From the NCBI GenBank assembly GCA_027488715.1, contig JAIYBD010000171.1, forward strand, positions 1-7,035: DNA of 7,035 nucleotides. Reading direction: 5' to 3'. This stretch comes from Bacteroidota bacterium (GTDB taxonomy: Bacteria > Bacteroidota > Bacteroidia > UBA7662 > CANHCV01). Positions 1-6,220 of the stretch are shown here, piece after piece. A program made the translations under genes and the position numbers. How positions within the stretch are numbered: the stretch's first letter is position 1; every line of letters begins with the position of its first letter. Under the pieces are notes generated by a model. That model did no database searches. It was given only the letters and a program-made list of their open reading frames with translations, and had not been told where the DNA came from.

Positions 1-332
1 ATAAAAACCGCGAAGGAGTGGTGTATTCCACCGATCCTGAGTTCAATTACTCGTTTTTCAATTTGAACGATGCAGAAACGTTACCGCCCCAACAGCAAAA
101 CTTAAAAATTCATCTTGAGCGAAAGGGGGGCGGAAAGGTAGCCTCCATCATTCGAGGTTTTGTTGGACAGCAAGACGATTTGCAGGAACTCGGAAAGAAG
201 TTGAAAATGAAATGCGGGGTTGGAGGAAGCGCCAAAGACGGAGAAATCATCCTTCAGGGCGACTTTCGCGACAAGCTTTTGGTATGGCTGAAAGAAATGG
301 GCTATTCCCAAGTGAAAAAAGCTGGAGGATAA
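1..332 (+). CDS. SUI1/YciH family translation initiation factor-like protein (5' partial)
   Basis: This is the bacterial homologue of eukaryotic eIF1 (SUI1 domain), a small RNA-binding protein thought to act on the ribosome during start-codon selection. The frame is open to the window edge. Codons before the GTG at position 18 read K-N-R-E-G and run into V-V-Y-S-T-D-P, the usual N-terminus of this family, so the true start lies a few codons upstream of the window and the GTG at 18 is probably an internal valine. Visible family signatures are a basic KIHLERKGGGKVASIIRGF stretch (about one third in) and CGVGGSAKDGEIILQGDFRDK near the C-terminus. The C-terminal end is complete (TAA at 330-332). 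A glycosyltransferase gene starts 6 bp later on the same strand and is probably co-transcribed. The family assignment is firm; the cellular role in bacteria is poorly defined. Confidence 0.93.
   Translation, partial: KNREGVVYSTDPEFNYSFFNLNDAETLPPQQQNLKIHLERKGGGKVASIIRGFVGQQDDLQELGKKLKMKCGVGGSAKDGEIILQGDFRDKLLVWLKEMGYSQVKKAGG
324..328 (+). promoter_or_regulatory. Shine-Dalgarno-like GGAGG for the GT4 gene
   Basis: GGAGG lies inside the last codons of the SUI1 gene, 10 nt before the ATG at 339. It supports that start and suggests translation of the glycosyltransferase follows that of SUI1. Strong SD sites are uncommon in Bacteroidota, and G-rich glycine codons could produce this motif by chance. 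Confidence 0.4.
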
Positions 333-338
333 GGCCCC

Positions 339-1340
339 ATGAAGGTTTTTGTAATAACTTCTGAGTGGCCTCATGAAAAACACCCCATTTCAGGAATTTT
401 TGTCAAAAGTGAAACACAACAGTTGAATGAAAAATTTGGTGTTCAATACCATGTTTTTCATGCGCCGGTGAGTGCATGGATTCGAAATCCTTGGAAGTTT
501 CGCCAAAAGATTCGGACAGAAATCAACCAATTTCAACCTGATCTCATCCACATTCACTGGGCATTTAACAGTTGGTTTGTGCGCGGCCTTCGCATCCCGC
601 AAGTGATTACTTTTCGTGGCTTTGATTACCCCAATTTGCAAACAAAATTCGATTTAAAGAGGAGGTTTCTCAATCTATTTTCGGTCGCAGCATGGAATAA
701 AAACAACCATCTCATTTTTGTAAAGGACCATCCGCGTAGAACCGAGTTTTCGGGGTATTCTACCATCATTCCATCGGGTTTAAATGAAAAACTGTTGAGG
801 GAAGTGTTCCATCTTGATCGTTCAAAACTCAAAGAGAAATATGGGATTCCAAGTCATCGAATAATGATTTCATTTATCGGACCTGGGAAAAATGCTTCCC
901 ATTTCAGAATAAAAAATAAAAACAGCGATTGGTTTTTAGCTTTTTGGGATGAACTGAATCAACAATTTCCCGAAACCTACCATTTGTTGTGGTTGGAAGA
1001 CCTTTCGCAACGGGAAGTCCTTGAAAATGTTCATGCGTCTGACTTTTTCTTTTTAACATCTACCGACGAAGGTTCCCCAAATATCATTAAGGAGGCGCTG
1101 GTTTTGGGCACTTATTTCTTTTCAACCAACTGTGGAGACGTGGCGAAACATCTTGAAAAATACCCTGAATCGGGAGAGTTGATAACGCTAAAGATCGAAG
1201 AAACCATCCTTCAATTGAGGAGCAATCGCCCACATTCATTGGGATTGAACGAAGAGTTTTTAAAGGTTTTCGGATCGGAAAACCAAGCAAACCGGGTTTG
1301 GGAAGTGTATCAAGCGGCTATGAAACAGTCAACGAAATAA
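339..1340 (+). CDS. GT4-like (GT-B fold) glycosyltransferase
   Basis: Predicted retaining sugar transferase of the glycosyltransferase group 1 (GT4) type, which moves a nucleotide-activated sugar onto an envelope polysaccharide, lipid or other acceptor in the cytoplasm. The 333-residue protein has a GT-B layout. The N-terminal acceptor half contains SGIFVKSETQQL (residues 18-29), typical of this group, and PDLIHIHWAF (67-76). The C-terminal donor half carries an EX7E motif, E244-GSPNIIK-E252, which binds the sugar nucleotide in this family. The lysine/arginine-rich loop at 184-195 sits where a phosphate-binding basic residue is expected. It is somewhat shorter than many GT4 enzymes (about 350-400 residues), but both halves are present. 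There is no signal peptide or clear membrane segment. The ATG at 339 is preceded by GGAGG and gives the usual MKVFVITSEWP opening. Its 3' end overlaps the converging GT2-like gene by 12 bp. Donor and acceptor cannot be told from sequence. Confidence 0.88.
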   Translation: MKVFVITSEWPHEKHPISGIFVKSETQQLNEKFGVQYHVFHAPVSAWIRNPWKFRQKIRTEINQFQPDLIHIHWAFNSWFVRGLRIPQVITFRGFDYPNLQTKFDLKRRFLNLFSVAAWNKNNHLIFVKDHPRRTEFSGYSTIIPSGLNEKLLREVFHLDRSKLKEKYGIPSHRIMISFIGPGKNASHFRIKNKNSDWFLAFWDELNQQFPETYHLLWLEDLSQREVLENVHASDFFFLTSTDEGSPNIIKEALVLGTYFFSTNCGDVAKHLEKYPESGELITLKIEETILQLRSNRPHSLGLNEEFLKVFGSENQANRVWEVYQAAMKQSTK

Positions 1341-2126
1341 CCGCTTCAGCGGAATTTGTACATAAATGTACCCGTAAATCGCCCATCGCTGCGTCATGAT
1401 TCGCACGTTCCAACCGGCGATTTTTTCCGCTTTTTCCTTTCCATTAAATGGGGGGACTTCCCACCTCTGGTTTGTGGATGCGGTATTTTCTGAACGACGA
1501 ATCAAGGAACCCGCTATCGAAAAATCAGGATCCAACCACCCCATCTTTCTCAAATAAGCAGCGTGCTTAAGTCGATCAATGCCCAACTTTTGGAGTCGAA
1601 AACCCACTTTTTGTTGAACATCTTTCCTCCATTGAAAAAACTCATGGATGGAGGTGAGGCGGTGGTCATGAAGGATTTGAAATCCATGTTGCTCCATCCA
1701 GTGGTGGAATTTGGCTTCTGGACGAGGAATATCTGACCATTCCTCGGCCAATTCCAAGTATTTCGCCAATAAATTCGTGCGGTAAAAATGAATTCCGCCC
1801 TCTCTTCCCGCCAAATGAAATTTATCTAAGGTGTACGTATTCACCAAAAAGGTAGATTCCGAAGCAGCTTCCATCAGAGTGCGAAGATGGGATAAACTGT
1901 TGGGGGAGACCAGCACATCGGCATCGACCAATGCCGTGTATTTTTTTCCGGTTGCTACGGCGATTTCCACTGATTTTCGCGATGCGGCATTGAAGGGAGA
2001 AAGACCTTCTACAACCCCAGCAATTTCACCAACCTGCTCTTTCAGCAATTGAATGCAGATGCTGGTTGTGCGTTCTCCGGTTGCTCGAACAACCACCGCA
2101 ATATCGTGTAAGAAATTATTCCGCAT
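1329..2126 (-). CDS. Family-2-like (GT-A fold) glycosyltransferase
   Basis: Predicted nucleotide-sugar-dependent glycosyltransferase of GT-A fold, 265 residues, cytoplasmic. The N-terminus DIAVVVRATGERT (residues 8-20) looks like the first Rossmann strand and turn of this group. TALVDADVLVSP (64-75) carries the DAD (68-70) expected to coordinate the metal and nucleotide diphosphate. The C-terminal half (110-265) has no motif I recognise, but HEFFQWRKDVQQK (161-173) may be part of the acceptor side. The frame stays open upstream to 2228. I chose the ATG at 2126 because the extra residues would run antiparallel through another frame of the channel gene, and residue 1 from 2126 falls just before the conserved core. 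This start overlaps the channel gene end by 11 bp, which implies translational coupling; only a weak GAAG precedes it. The acceptor sugar and product are unknown. Its partner downstream (GT4) is on the other strand, so the two may or may not act in the same pathway. Confidence 0.78.
   Translation of the reverse strand: MRNNFLHDIAVVVRATGERTTSICIQLLKEQVGEIAGVVEGLSPFNAASRKSVEIAVATGKKYTALVDADVLVSPNSLSHLRTLMEAASESTFLVNTYTLDKFHLAGREGGIHFYRTNLLAKYLELAEEWSDIPRPEAKFHHWMEQHGFQILHDHRLTSIHEFFQWRKDVQQKVGFRLQKLGIDRLKHAAYLRKMGWLDPDFSIAGSLIRRSENTASTNQRWEVPPFNGKEKAEKIAGWNVRIMTQRWAIYGYIYVQIPLKRLFR
1341..1352. terminator. Short GC hairpin at the convergent GT4/GT2 junction
   Basis: CCGC-TTCA-GCGG directly follows the GT4 stop codon and lies within the final codons of the opposing gene. 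On the minus strand it is followed by TTATTT, on the plus strand by AATTTG. The 4-bp stem is short and neither tail is a good U-tract, so this is at best a weak bidirectional terminator. Confidence 0.2.
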
Positions 2127-3054
2127 CGTGAACTTCAATTTCAGAAATGCGGTCGGGATAGAACAGCACATTTCCATCCTCATCGGTTCGGTAGGAAGGA
2201 ACAAATGAGGCATTGTGAACGATTTCACCGCAAACGTACGAGGTTTTTGCTTGAATCATTTGGTGGTAAGAATCGTCGAAACCTTTGATATAAACCATGA
2301 TTTCGGCATCCATTTGAGCAAGGTCTTCTTTGGATTTTTGGTAAAGCGGACTGTTTTCGGCAATGATATGCACCAAGGTCCAATTCAAGGGCATGAAGTT
2401 AATTTTTTGCAATTCCAACTTCAAAACATGGAATTGCTGACGGTAGTACTTCTTCTCTTTGGTACTGAACTTAATGATAACGGAAGCCTCCAAATCGGTA
2501 AGTACATTTTTTCTTCCGTTGGCAATTTTCACCATGAAAGCATCGTGTTGGTGGAATTTTCCGATGATGGCTTTTTGGGAAAACAGAATTTTTGCCCTTG
2601 GTTTTGAAAATCGCCCATACAACAATCCGGTGGCCAACGCAAAGGTTAAAATTCCCGAAAGGGCTTCGATTCCGGCTAAGGCCGACGCCCAGTGATCGAT
2701 GGGAGCTACTGAGCCATAACCAACCGTTGTAATGGTTTGAAGACCAAAGAAATACACGTCCCAAAAGAAATCCCACCCTTGGTGATTTCCCACTCCTTGA
2801 AAGGCTGCAGGCCCAAGGTAGAAATATCCTAAACTGAAAAGCAAGTTCAGTCCGAAATAAAAGCCAAAAATGAGCGATAGGAATGAAAAAATTGGCATAT
2901 TCACCAATCGGTGATAAAGGCCATCTTCGGAGAAATTATCTCCTTTTCGAATGATATTGAAACTTCCATCCGGGTTGATGTTCCGTTTGGTTCGATGCGA
3001 AACTTCGGTAAATAAACCGGTATCGCTGCCTTTTTCAAATCCCCGATGATTCAT
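2116..3054 (-). CDS. KirBac-type inward-rectifier potassium channel
   Basis: Inner-membrane K+ channel of the prokaryotic Kir family, 312 residues, acting as a tetramer. An amphipathic slide-helix region (about 44-54) precedes TM1 (55-80). A pore helix (97-109) leads into the selectivity filter TVGYG (110-114, bases 2713-2727), followed by TM2 (123-147). The cytoplasmic immunoglobulin-like Kir domain (150-300) opens with GRFSKPRAKILFSQKAII and includes NWTLVHIIAENSPL (224-237), both hallmarks of the family. By alignment from memory, anchored on the KP pair at 151-152, the pore position that is Asp in strongly rectifying Kir2.1 is Phe138 here, and the bundle-crossing Phe146 of KirBac1.1 is Tyr146. 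A weak rectifier is therefore more likely. The start is the ATG at 3054 (MNHRGFEKG). A longer frame to 3135 would run into the divergent SCO gene and adds no family sequence. It probably forms an operon with the GT2-like gene downstream. Confidence 0.94.
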   Translation of the reverse strand: MNHRGFEKGSDTGLFTEVSHRTKRNINPDGSFNIIRKGDNFSEDGLYHRLVNMPIFSFLSLIFGFYFGLNLLFSLGYFYLGPAAFQGVGNHQGWDFFWDVYFFGLQTITTVGYGSVAPIDHWASALAGIEALSGILTFALATGLLYGRFSKPRAKILFSQKAIIGKFHQHDAFMVKIANGRKNVLTDLEASVIIKFSTKEKKYYRQQFHVLKLELQKINFMPLNWTLVHIIAENSPLYQKSKEDLAQMDAEIMVYIKGFDDSYHQMIQAKTSYVCGEIVHNASFVPSYRTDEDGNVLFYPDRISEIEVHDAE

Positions 3055-3072
3055 GTTTGAAACTCTTGTACC

Positions 3073-3080
3073 TACCTTTG
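3073..3080 (+). promoter_or_regulatory. Bacteroidota-type -7 box (TACCTTTG) for the SCO-cytochrome pair
   Basis: TACCTTTG matches the Bacteroidota primary sigma factor consensus TAnnTTTG exactly. It lies 21 nt before the SCO ATG, which predicts a leader of roughly 15 nt. The expected TTTG -33 box about 19-21 nt upstream is absent; the nearest TTTG (3056-3059) is only 13 nt away. The opposing channel gene must find its promoter in the same 47-bp gap or inside the SCO gene. Only an imperfect TACTTTG on the minus strand (about 3091-3097) is visible for it. Confidence 0.5.
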
Positions 3081-3101
3081 CGTTAGTTCTACAAAGTACG
3101 C

Positions 3102-3710
3102 ATGAAACACCTGATTTTCCTTCCATTTTTAGCAATTATTCTTGCTTGTGAATCCACTACCCCCAAGCTTCCATTCTTGGGTAATCCTGAAAAAGTAGTT
3201 GGGAATGACACCATTTATCCGAGTATTCCCGATTTTTCCTTCACGAACCAAGACGGAAGAGTGATTCGTGGCGCGGATGTGAAGGGCAAAGTGTATGTAG
3301 CCGAGTTTTTTTTCACTTCCTGCCCCAGCATTTGTCCGAAAATGTTGAAACAGATGAAACGGGTAAGCGAAAAGTTTGGCGATCGGGAGGATTTTCGAAT
3401 TCTTTCCTTCTCCATTGATCCGATTCGGGATTCGGTGGGAACGCTGGCTGAATATGGAAAACGGGCAAAAATCAATTCCAATCATTGGTGGATGTTGACC
3501 GGGAACGAGGATTCCATTTACAACTTGGGGGAAAACCATTTCATGAGCCACATGGTGGCCGATGAAAACGAGCCAGGTGGTTACGTTCACAGTGGCTTTT
3601 TTATTTTGGTGGATCGGAATGGGCACAAGCGTGGGGCTTACGATGGAACCGATCCTAAGGATGTGGAGCGATTGATGAAGGAGCTACCGCGCTTATTGGA
3701 AGAAAAATGA
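3102..3710 (+). CDS. SCO1/SenC family copper chaperone lipoprotein
   Basis: Thioredoxin-fold copper-binding protein that normally delivers copper to, or reduces the cysteines of, the CuA site of cytochrome c oxidase or another cupredoxin enzyme. The 202-residue protein has a lipoprotein signal: hydrophobic residues 4-15, then lipobox LAC with Cys16, so it should be anchored facing the periplasm. The SCO copper site is complete: C74-P-S-I-C78-P within FFFTSCPSICPKM, plus His163 in GGYVHSGFFILVDRNGH. LSFSIDPIRDSVGTLAEYGK (101-120) and the closing GAYDGTD are also family features. The ATG at 3102 gives the whole signal peptide and lies 21 nt after a TAnnTTTG box, with no Shine-Dalgarno. The next gene, a cytochrome c lipoprotein, overlaps its stop by ATGA. 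No oxidase subunit gene is in the window, so the client enzyme is unknown. Confidence 0.95.
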   Translation: MKHLIFLPFLAIILACESTTPKLPFLGNPEKVVGNDTIYPSIPDFSFTNQDGRVIRGADVKGKVYVAEFFFTSCPSICPKMLKQMKRVSEKFGDREDFRILSFSIDPIRDSVGTLAEYGKRAKINSNHWWMLTGNEDSIYNLGENHFMSHMVADENEPGGYVHSGFFILVDRNGHKRGAYDGTDPKDVERLMKELPRLLEEK

Positions 3711-4105
3711 AAAATTTCCTAGGGTTTGGTTTGTTGTTGCTTCTATTCGGTTGCGAGTTTGGATCCGAAAAGGAATTGGCTGTGGCCAACGGTTTACGCA
3801 TTTACCAACAACATTGCATGGCCTGCCACGGCGAAAAAGGTGAGGGGAATGGATTGTTGTATCCACCTTTACAGAAAAGCGATTACATGCTTCACGACTC
3901 GGTTCGAACCTTACAACACATTGTTCAGGGGGTGAGTGGCCCCATGGTGGTAAACGGTGTTTCTTACCGGGGAATCATGCCTTCGGAGCCTACGTTGAAT
4001 GATGTAGAGTTGGGCTATTTGATGACCTATTTATACAATTCTTGGGGTAGGGTAGGTGGTCATTTTACGCCCGATTGGATTGCTCGGAATAAGCCAATCA
4101 ACTGA
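3707..4105 (+). CDS. Monohaem class I cytochrome c lipoprotein
   Basis: Small periplasmic electron carrier of 132 residues, membrane-anchored as a lipoprotein. Hydrophobic residues 4-14 lead to lipobox FGC with Cys16. The single haem motif is C37-M-A-C40-H41, followed by GEKGEGNG as in many class I cytochromes. Met91, in the context YRGIMPSE, is the likely distal axial ligand. The segment from PPLQKSDY to LMTYLYNSWG (54-114) resembles the cytochrome domains attached to or encoded beside copper nitrite reductases and other periplasmic oxidoreductases (a recollection, not a search). The start codon overlaps the SCO stop (ATGA, 3707-3710), so the two are translationally coupled and presumably serve the same copper enzyme or redox chain. 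The 3' end overlaps the converging waaA by 8 bp. Redox partner and terminal acceptor are not shown by the window. Confidence 0.93.
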   Translation: MKNFLGFGLLLLLFGCEFGSEKELAVANGLRIYQQHCMACHGEKGEGNGLLYPPLQKSDYMLHDSVRTLQHIVQGVSGPMVVNGVSYRGIMPSEPTLNDVELGYLMTYLYNSWGRVGGHFTPDWIARNKPIN

Positions 4106-4116
4106 TGGCCAAGATT
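4093..4116. terminator. Possible bidirectional terminator at the cytochrome/waaA junction
   Basis: An imperfect dyad spans both overlapping stop codons: GCC then bulged A, ATC, loop AACT, GAT, GGC (4093-4109). On the plus strand it is followed by CAAGATTTT, a short T-run; on the minus strand by TTATTCC. The position between two converging operons suits a terminator, but the stem is imperfect and the U-tracts are poor. Confidence 0.3.
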
Positions 4117-5360
4117 TTAGAGATTTCCAACAGGACGCGCTGAGTTCCGCCGGTGTGGAGTTGAATGTGCATCGAGGCCTGGTGCCCCATTTTGGTTAAT
4201 TGGTCATCGTGTTCTGCTTTATCAATCATCCATTCCATGAAGTCTTCGGCGGAATCGATGCTGATGGCTCCACCCGCTTCGATGAGTCGTTCGGCTTCCA
4301 CAAATCGAGAGTGTTTGGGTCCGAAAACAACCGGTTTCCCGTAAACGGCGGCTTCGAGCACGTTGTGAATTCCGCGGTTGAAGCCGCCTCCAACGTAACT
4401 TAAAGTCCCAAATCGATAAGCTTTAGAGAGCATTCCATATTGGTCAATAACTAAAATTTTCGTTTTCGAAGCAGCTTCTGCTTGTTCAACAAGACCCGAC
4501 GACCTCAATACCTGACCTTCAAAAATCGATTCAATGTGTTCGATTCGTTCAGGGTTAACTTCGTGGGGAACAATCACCATCCCATCCAAAAGCTCCAAAT
4601 CCCATATTTTTTTTAAAAGTGTTTCGTCGGCTGCATAGGTACTTCCCGCAACCAAAATACGTTTTTTCCCTTGCCTAAAATGATCCAAGATGGGAAGGTA
4701 AACATTATTTTCTTTGATCAGCATCACCCGGTCGTAGCGAGTATCGAAGGCAACAAAAACTCGTTTTAACCCCAAATCTTCCAAAAGGACCATGGAGAAA
4801 TCGTCCTGCACTCCTATTGTAAAAAAGGTATCGAGGTATTTTTGGGCAAACGGACGCAATAGGGGTTTGAAAAACCATTGTTCTGGGATGAATTTAGCCG
4901 AGAAAAGTAGCGTTGGAATTTTCCTTTTTTTGCATTCGGCTAAGTGATTGTACCAGAATTCGTATTTGACGAATAGCGCCATGCTGGGCTGAACGATATC
5001 GAGGAAGGTTTGTGCGTTCCAAGGGGTGTCGAGCGGAAGGTACGTTACATCGGCCCGTTTGATGAATTTGGCTTTTTGTTCGTAACCGGATGGGGAGAAA
5101 AATGTGATGAGGAAACGATGAGCGGGCAGCCTTTTTTGCAGTTGTTCCAAAACCGGAAGACCTTGTTCAAACTCTCCTACGGAAGCAACGTGCATCCAAA
5201 TAACAGGAGTTGAATTTTCTCGATAAAGCGAGGTTAAAGATGATTTCCAATTCTTTCGTCCGTCAATCCACTTTTTAGCCTTTACATTGCCCCCCAATGA
5301 AGAAATGGAGATCAAAAGGCGATAAATCAGGACGAAAACGGTATGAAAAAATGCGGTCAT
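4098..5360 (-). CDS. waaA: 3-deoxy-D-manno-octulosonic acid (Kdo) transferase
   Basis: WaaA (KdtA) transfers Kdo from CMP-Kdo to the lipid A precursor, the first step of LPS core assembly, at the inner face of the inner membrane. The 420-residue protein has the family length and order: an N-terminal membrane anchor (about 3-24); WMHVASVGEFEQGLPVLEQL (55-74); ITFFSPSGYE (85-94); YLPLDTP (107-113); KYEFWYNHL (132-140); VAGSTYAADE (237-246); PHEVNPERI (265-273); and GGGFNRGIHNVLEAAVYGKPVVFGP near the C-terminus (324-348). The style is that of Bacteroidota enzymes. Two positions stand out. The GER motif holding the catalytic Glu of proteobacterial enzymes appears only as WIDGRK (31-36), and the usual GDTRFDRV reads FDTRYDRV (205-212). 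The ATG at 5360 overlaps the upstream stop as TGATG; a TTG one codon earlier is the only rival start. It is the second gene of a pair with the barrel protein. The number of Kdo residues it adds cannot be read from sequence. Confidence 0.95.
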   Translation of the reverse strand: MTAFFHTVFVLIYRLLISISSLGGNVKAKKWIDGRKNWKSSLTSLYRENSTPVIWMHVASVGEFEQGLPVLEQLQKRLPAHRFLITFFSPSGYEQKAKFIKRADVTYLPLDTPWNAQTFLDIVQPSMALFVKYEFWYNHLAECKKRKIPTLLFSAKFIPEQWFFKPLLRPFAQKYLDTFFTIGVQDDFSMVLLEDLGLKRVFVAFDTRYDRVMLIKENNVYLPILDHFRQGKKRILVAGSTYAADETLLKKIWDLELLDGMVIVPHEVNPERIEHIESIFEGQVLRSSGLVEQAEAASKTKILVIDQYGMLSKAYRFGTLSYVGGGFNRGIHNVLEAAVYGKPVVFGPKHSRFVEAERLIEAGGAISIDSAEDFMEWMIDKAEHDDQLTKMGHQASMHIQLHTGGTQRVLLEISKILAIS

Positions 5361-6133
5361 CAATCAAAAAAGTAATAATCGTTTTCGCTTCTTTTATACA
5401 GGGGTAAACTCCATAGAAATTTTATTCCAATCAATTGATCCAAACGAAGTTGGTTATCTGCCATACCGGTGTCGAAGTTGATGGTTCTTCGATTTTTGGT
5501 GAGCCCAAGTTGGTAATCAAGCCCGATGTAAAAATTGGTTCTTCGGTTGTTACCCAAGTATTGGTAACCGAACGAAAACTGACCAGCGGGGCCAAAGGTG
5601 AGTCGGTCGTAACCTTTTTTATAATCTCCTTGGATGGAAGGAATGTTGGAATAGGGCGCTTCAATTCTAATTTTATGCTGAAGAAATCCCACGCCCACTT
5701 GAGAAATGAGTCCGCTGCTGGGGTTTGGAGACCACGGGGTTCTGAATCGTCGACCCAGATGGAAGAAAGCTTGAATTCCACGTTGGCTTAAGGTATAATT
5801 GGCAAAAATGCCTGATTCTGAGATGAGGTCGCCGGTGGTGGTGGTGAGGCCTCGTAAAATGGAATCTTCCCTCAATTGATTGCCGAACATCCATCCTCCT
5901 TGAAAACCAATAATCCACGAAGAGGGGCGCTGTTGATGAAATTCAAAACTAACTTGGGTATTTGAGCCAAACCGTTGTGCGAGGATTCCGATGGGGACTT
6001 GTTGACCGCCGCCAATGGAGAAAATACGAATGTTTAAACCCGAATCAAGCGGATTGGTTTGAGATCGTCCGAGGGTGGGGATAAGTGCTAAAAAAAGCAC
6101 AAAAAACGTCGGAAGTAAACCATAATTTCTCAT
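5360..6133 (-). CDS. Putative outer-membrane beta-barrel protein, function unknown
   Basis: I do not recognise a named family. The 257-residue product has a Sec signal peptide: MRNYG, hydrophobic core 6-21, and a probable cleavage near RSQ-TNP (23-28). The mature part is rich in Gly and aromatics, with alternating stretches that suit amphipathic beta strands, for example 58-66, 71-83, 119-127, 143-157, 178-193, 199-210 and 230-243. That points to a small barrel of about eight strands in the outer membrane, with loops such as 84-104 and 158-176 exposed. There is no lipobox, plug domain, SusD-like feature or C-terminal sorting domain; the last strand ends near SLPLY with a polar and aromatic tail (SENDYYFFD). 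Its stop overlaps the waaA start (TGATG), so the two are co-translated, suggesting an envelope role. The ATG at 6133 gives a complete signal peptide. An alternative is a soluble periplasmic beta protein. Confidence 0.72.
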   Translation of the reverse strand: MRNYGLLPTFFVLFLALIPTLGRSQTNPLDSGLNIRIFSIGGGQQVPIGILAQRFGSNTQVSFEFHQQRPSSWIIGFQGGWMFGNQLREDSILRGLTTTTGDLISESGIFANYTLSQRGIQAFFHLGRRFRTPWSPNPSSGLISQVGVGFLQHKIRIEAPYSNIPSIQGDYKKGYDRLTFGPAGQFSFGYQYLGNNRRTNFYIGLDYQLGLTKNRRTINFDTGMADNQLRLDQLIGIKFLWSLPLYKRSENDYYFFD

Positions 6134-6138
6134 TGGGG

Positions 6139-6146
6139 TAAAGTTA
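6139..6146 (-). promoter_or_regulatory. Weak candidate -7 box for the barrel-waaA operon
   Basis: Read on the minus strand this is TAACTTTA, matching TAnnTTTG at all but the last base, with a TGTG about 20 nt upstream in the -33 position. It sits only 5 nt before the ATG at 6133, which would make the mRNA almost leaderless, so the real promoter may lie elsewhere in the 125-bp gap. Confidence 0.2.
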
Positions 6147-6220
6147 CAGTGGTTGATTTAAAAATTCACATTTCTATTCAAAACATTTCTATCAGAAGGT
6201 TAATCACTGAAAAATAAGTT

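Noticed and set aside
1358..1371. Palindrome GTACAT-AA-ATGTAC as a possible operator
   Set aside because: It lies inside the 3' coding end of the GT2-like gene, far from any promoter, and encodes ordinary codons; a 14-bp dyad can arise by chance.
2127..2228. N-terminal extension of the GT2-like frame to 2228
   Set aside because: The extra 34 residues are encoded inside the channel's Kir domain in another frame and are not transferase-like; the ATG at 2126 is adjacent to the conserved core.
2215..2607. 130-residue + strand open frame opposite the channel gene
   Set aside because: It is antisense to the conserved Kir cytoplasmic domain and has no independent support.
3055..3135. N-terminal extension of the potassium channel frame to an ATG at 3135
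   Set aside because: It would overlap the start of the divergent SCO gene and run through its promoter; the added residues show no family similarity, and MNHRGFEKG at 3054 is a natural channel N-terminus.
3129..3626. 165-residue minus-strand open frame opposite the SCO gene
   Set aside because: It is antisense to a highly conserved SCO1 gene with intact copper ligands, and the product shows no family features.
5361..5363. TTG start one codon upstream of the waaA ATG
   Set aside because: The ATG at 5360 forms a standard TGATG junction and is the stronger start codon; the difference is a single residue.
5435..5791. 118-residue + strand open frame opposite the barrel gene
   Set aside because: It is antisense to a gene with a clear signal peptide and strand pattern, has no recognisable motif or promoter, and is best explained as a shadow frame.
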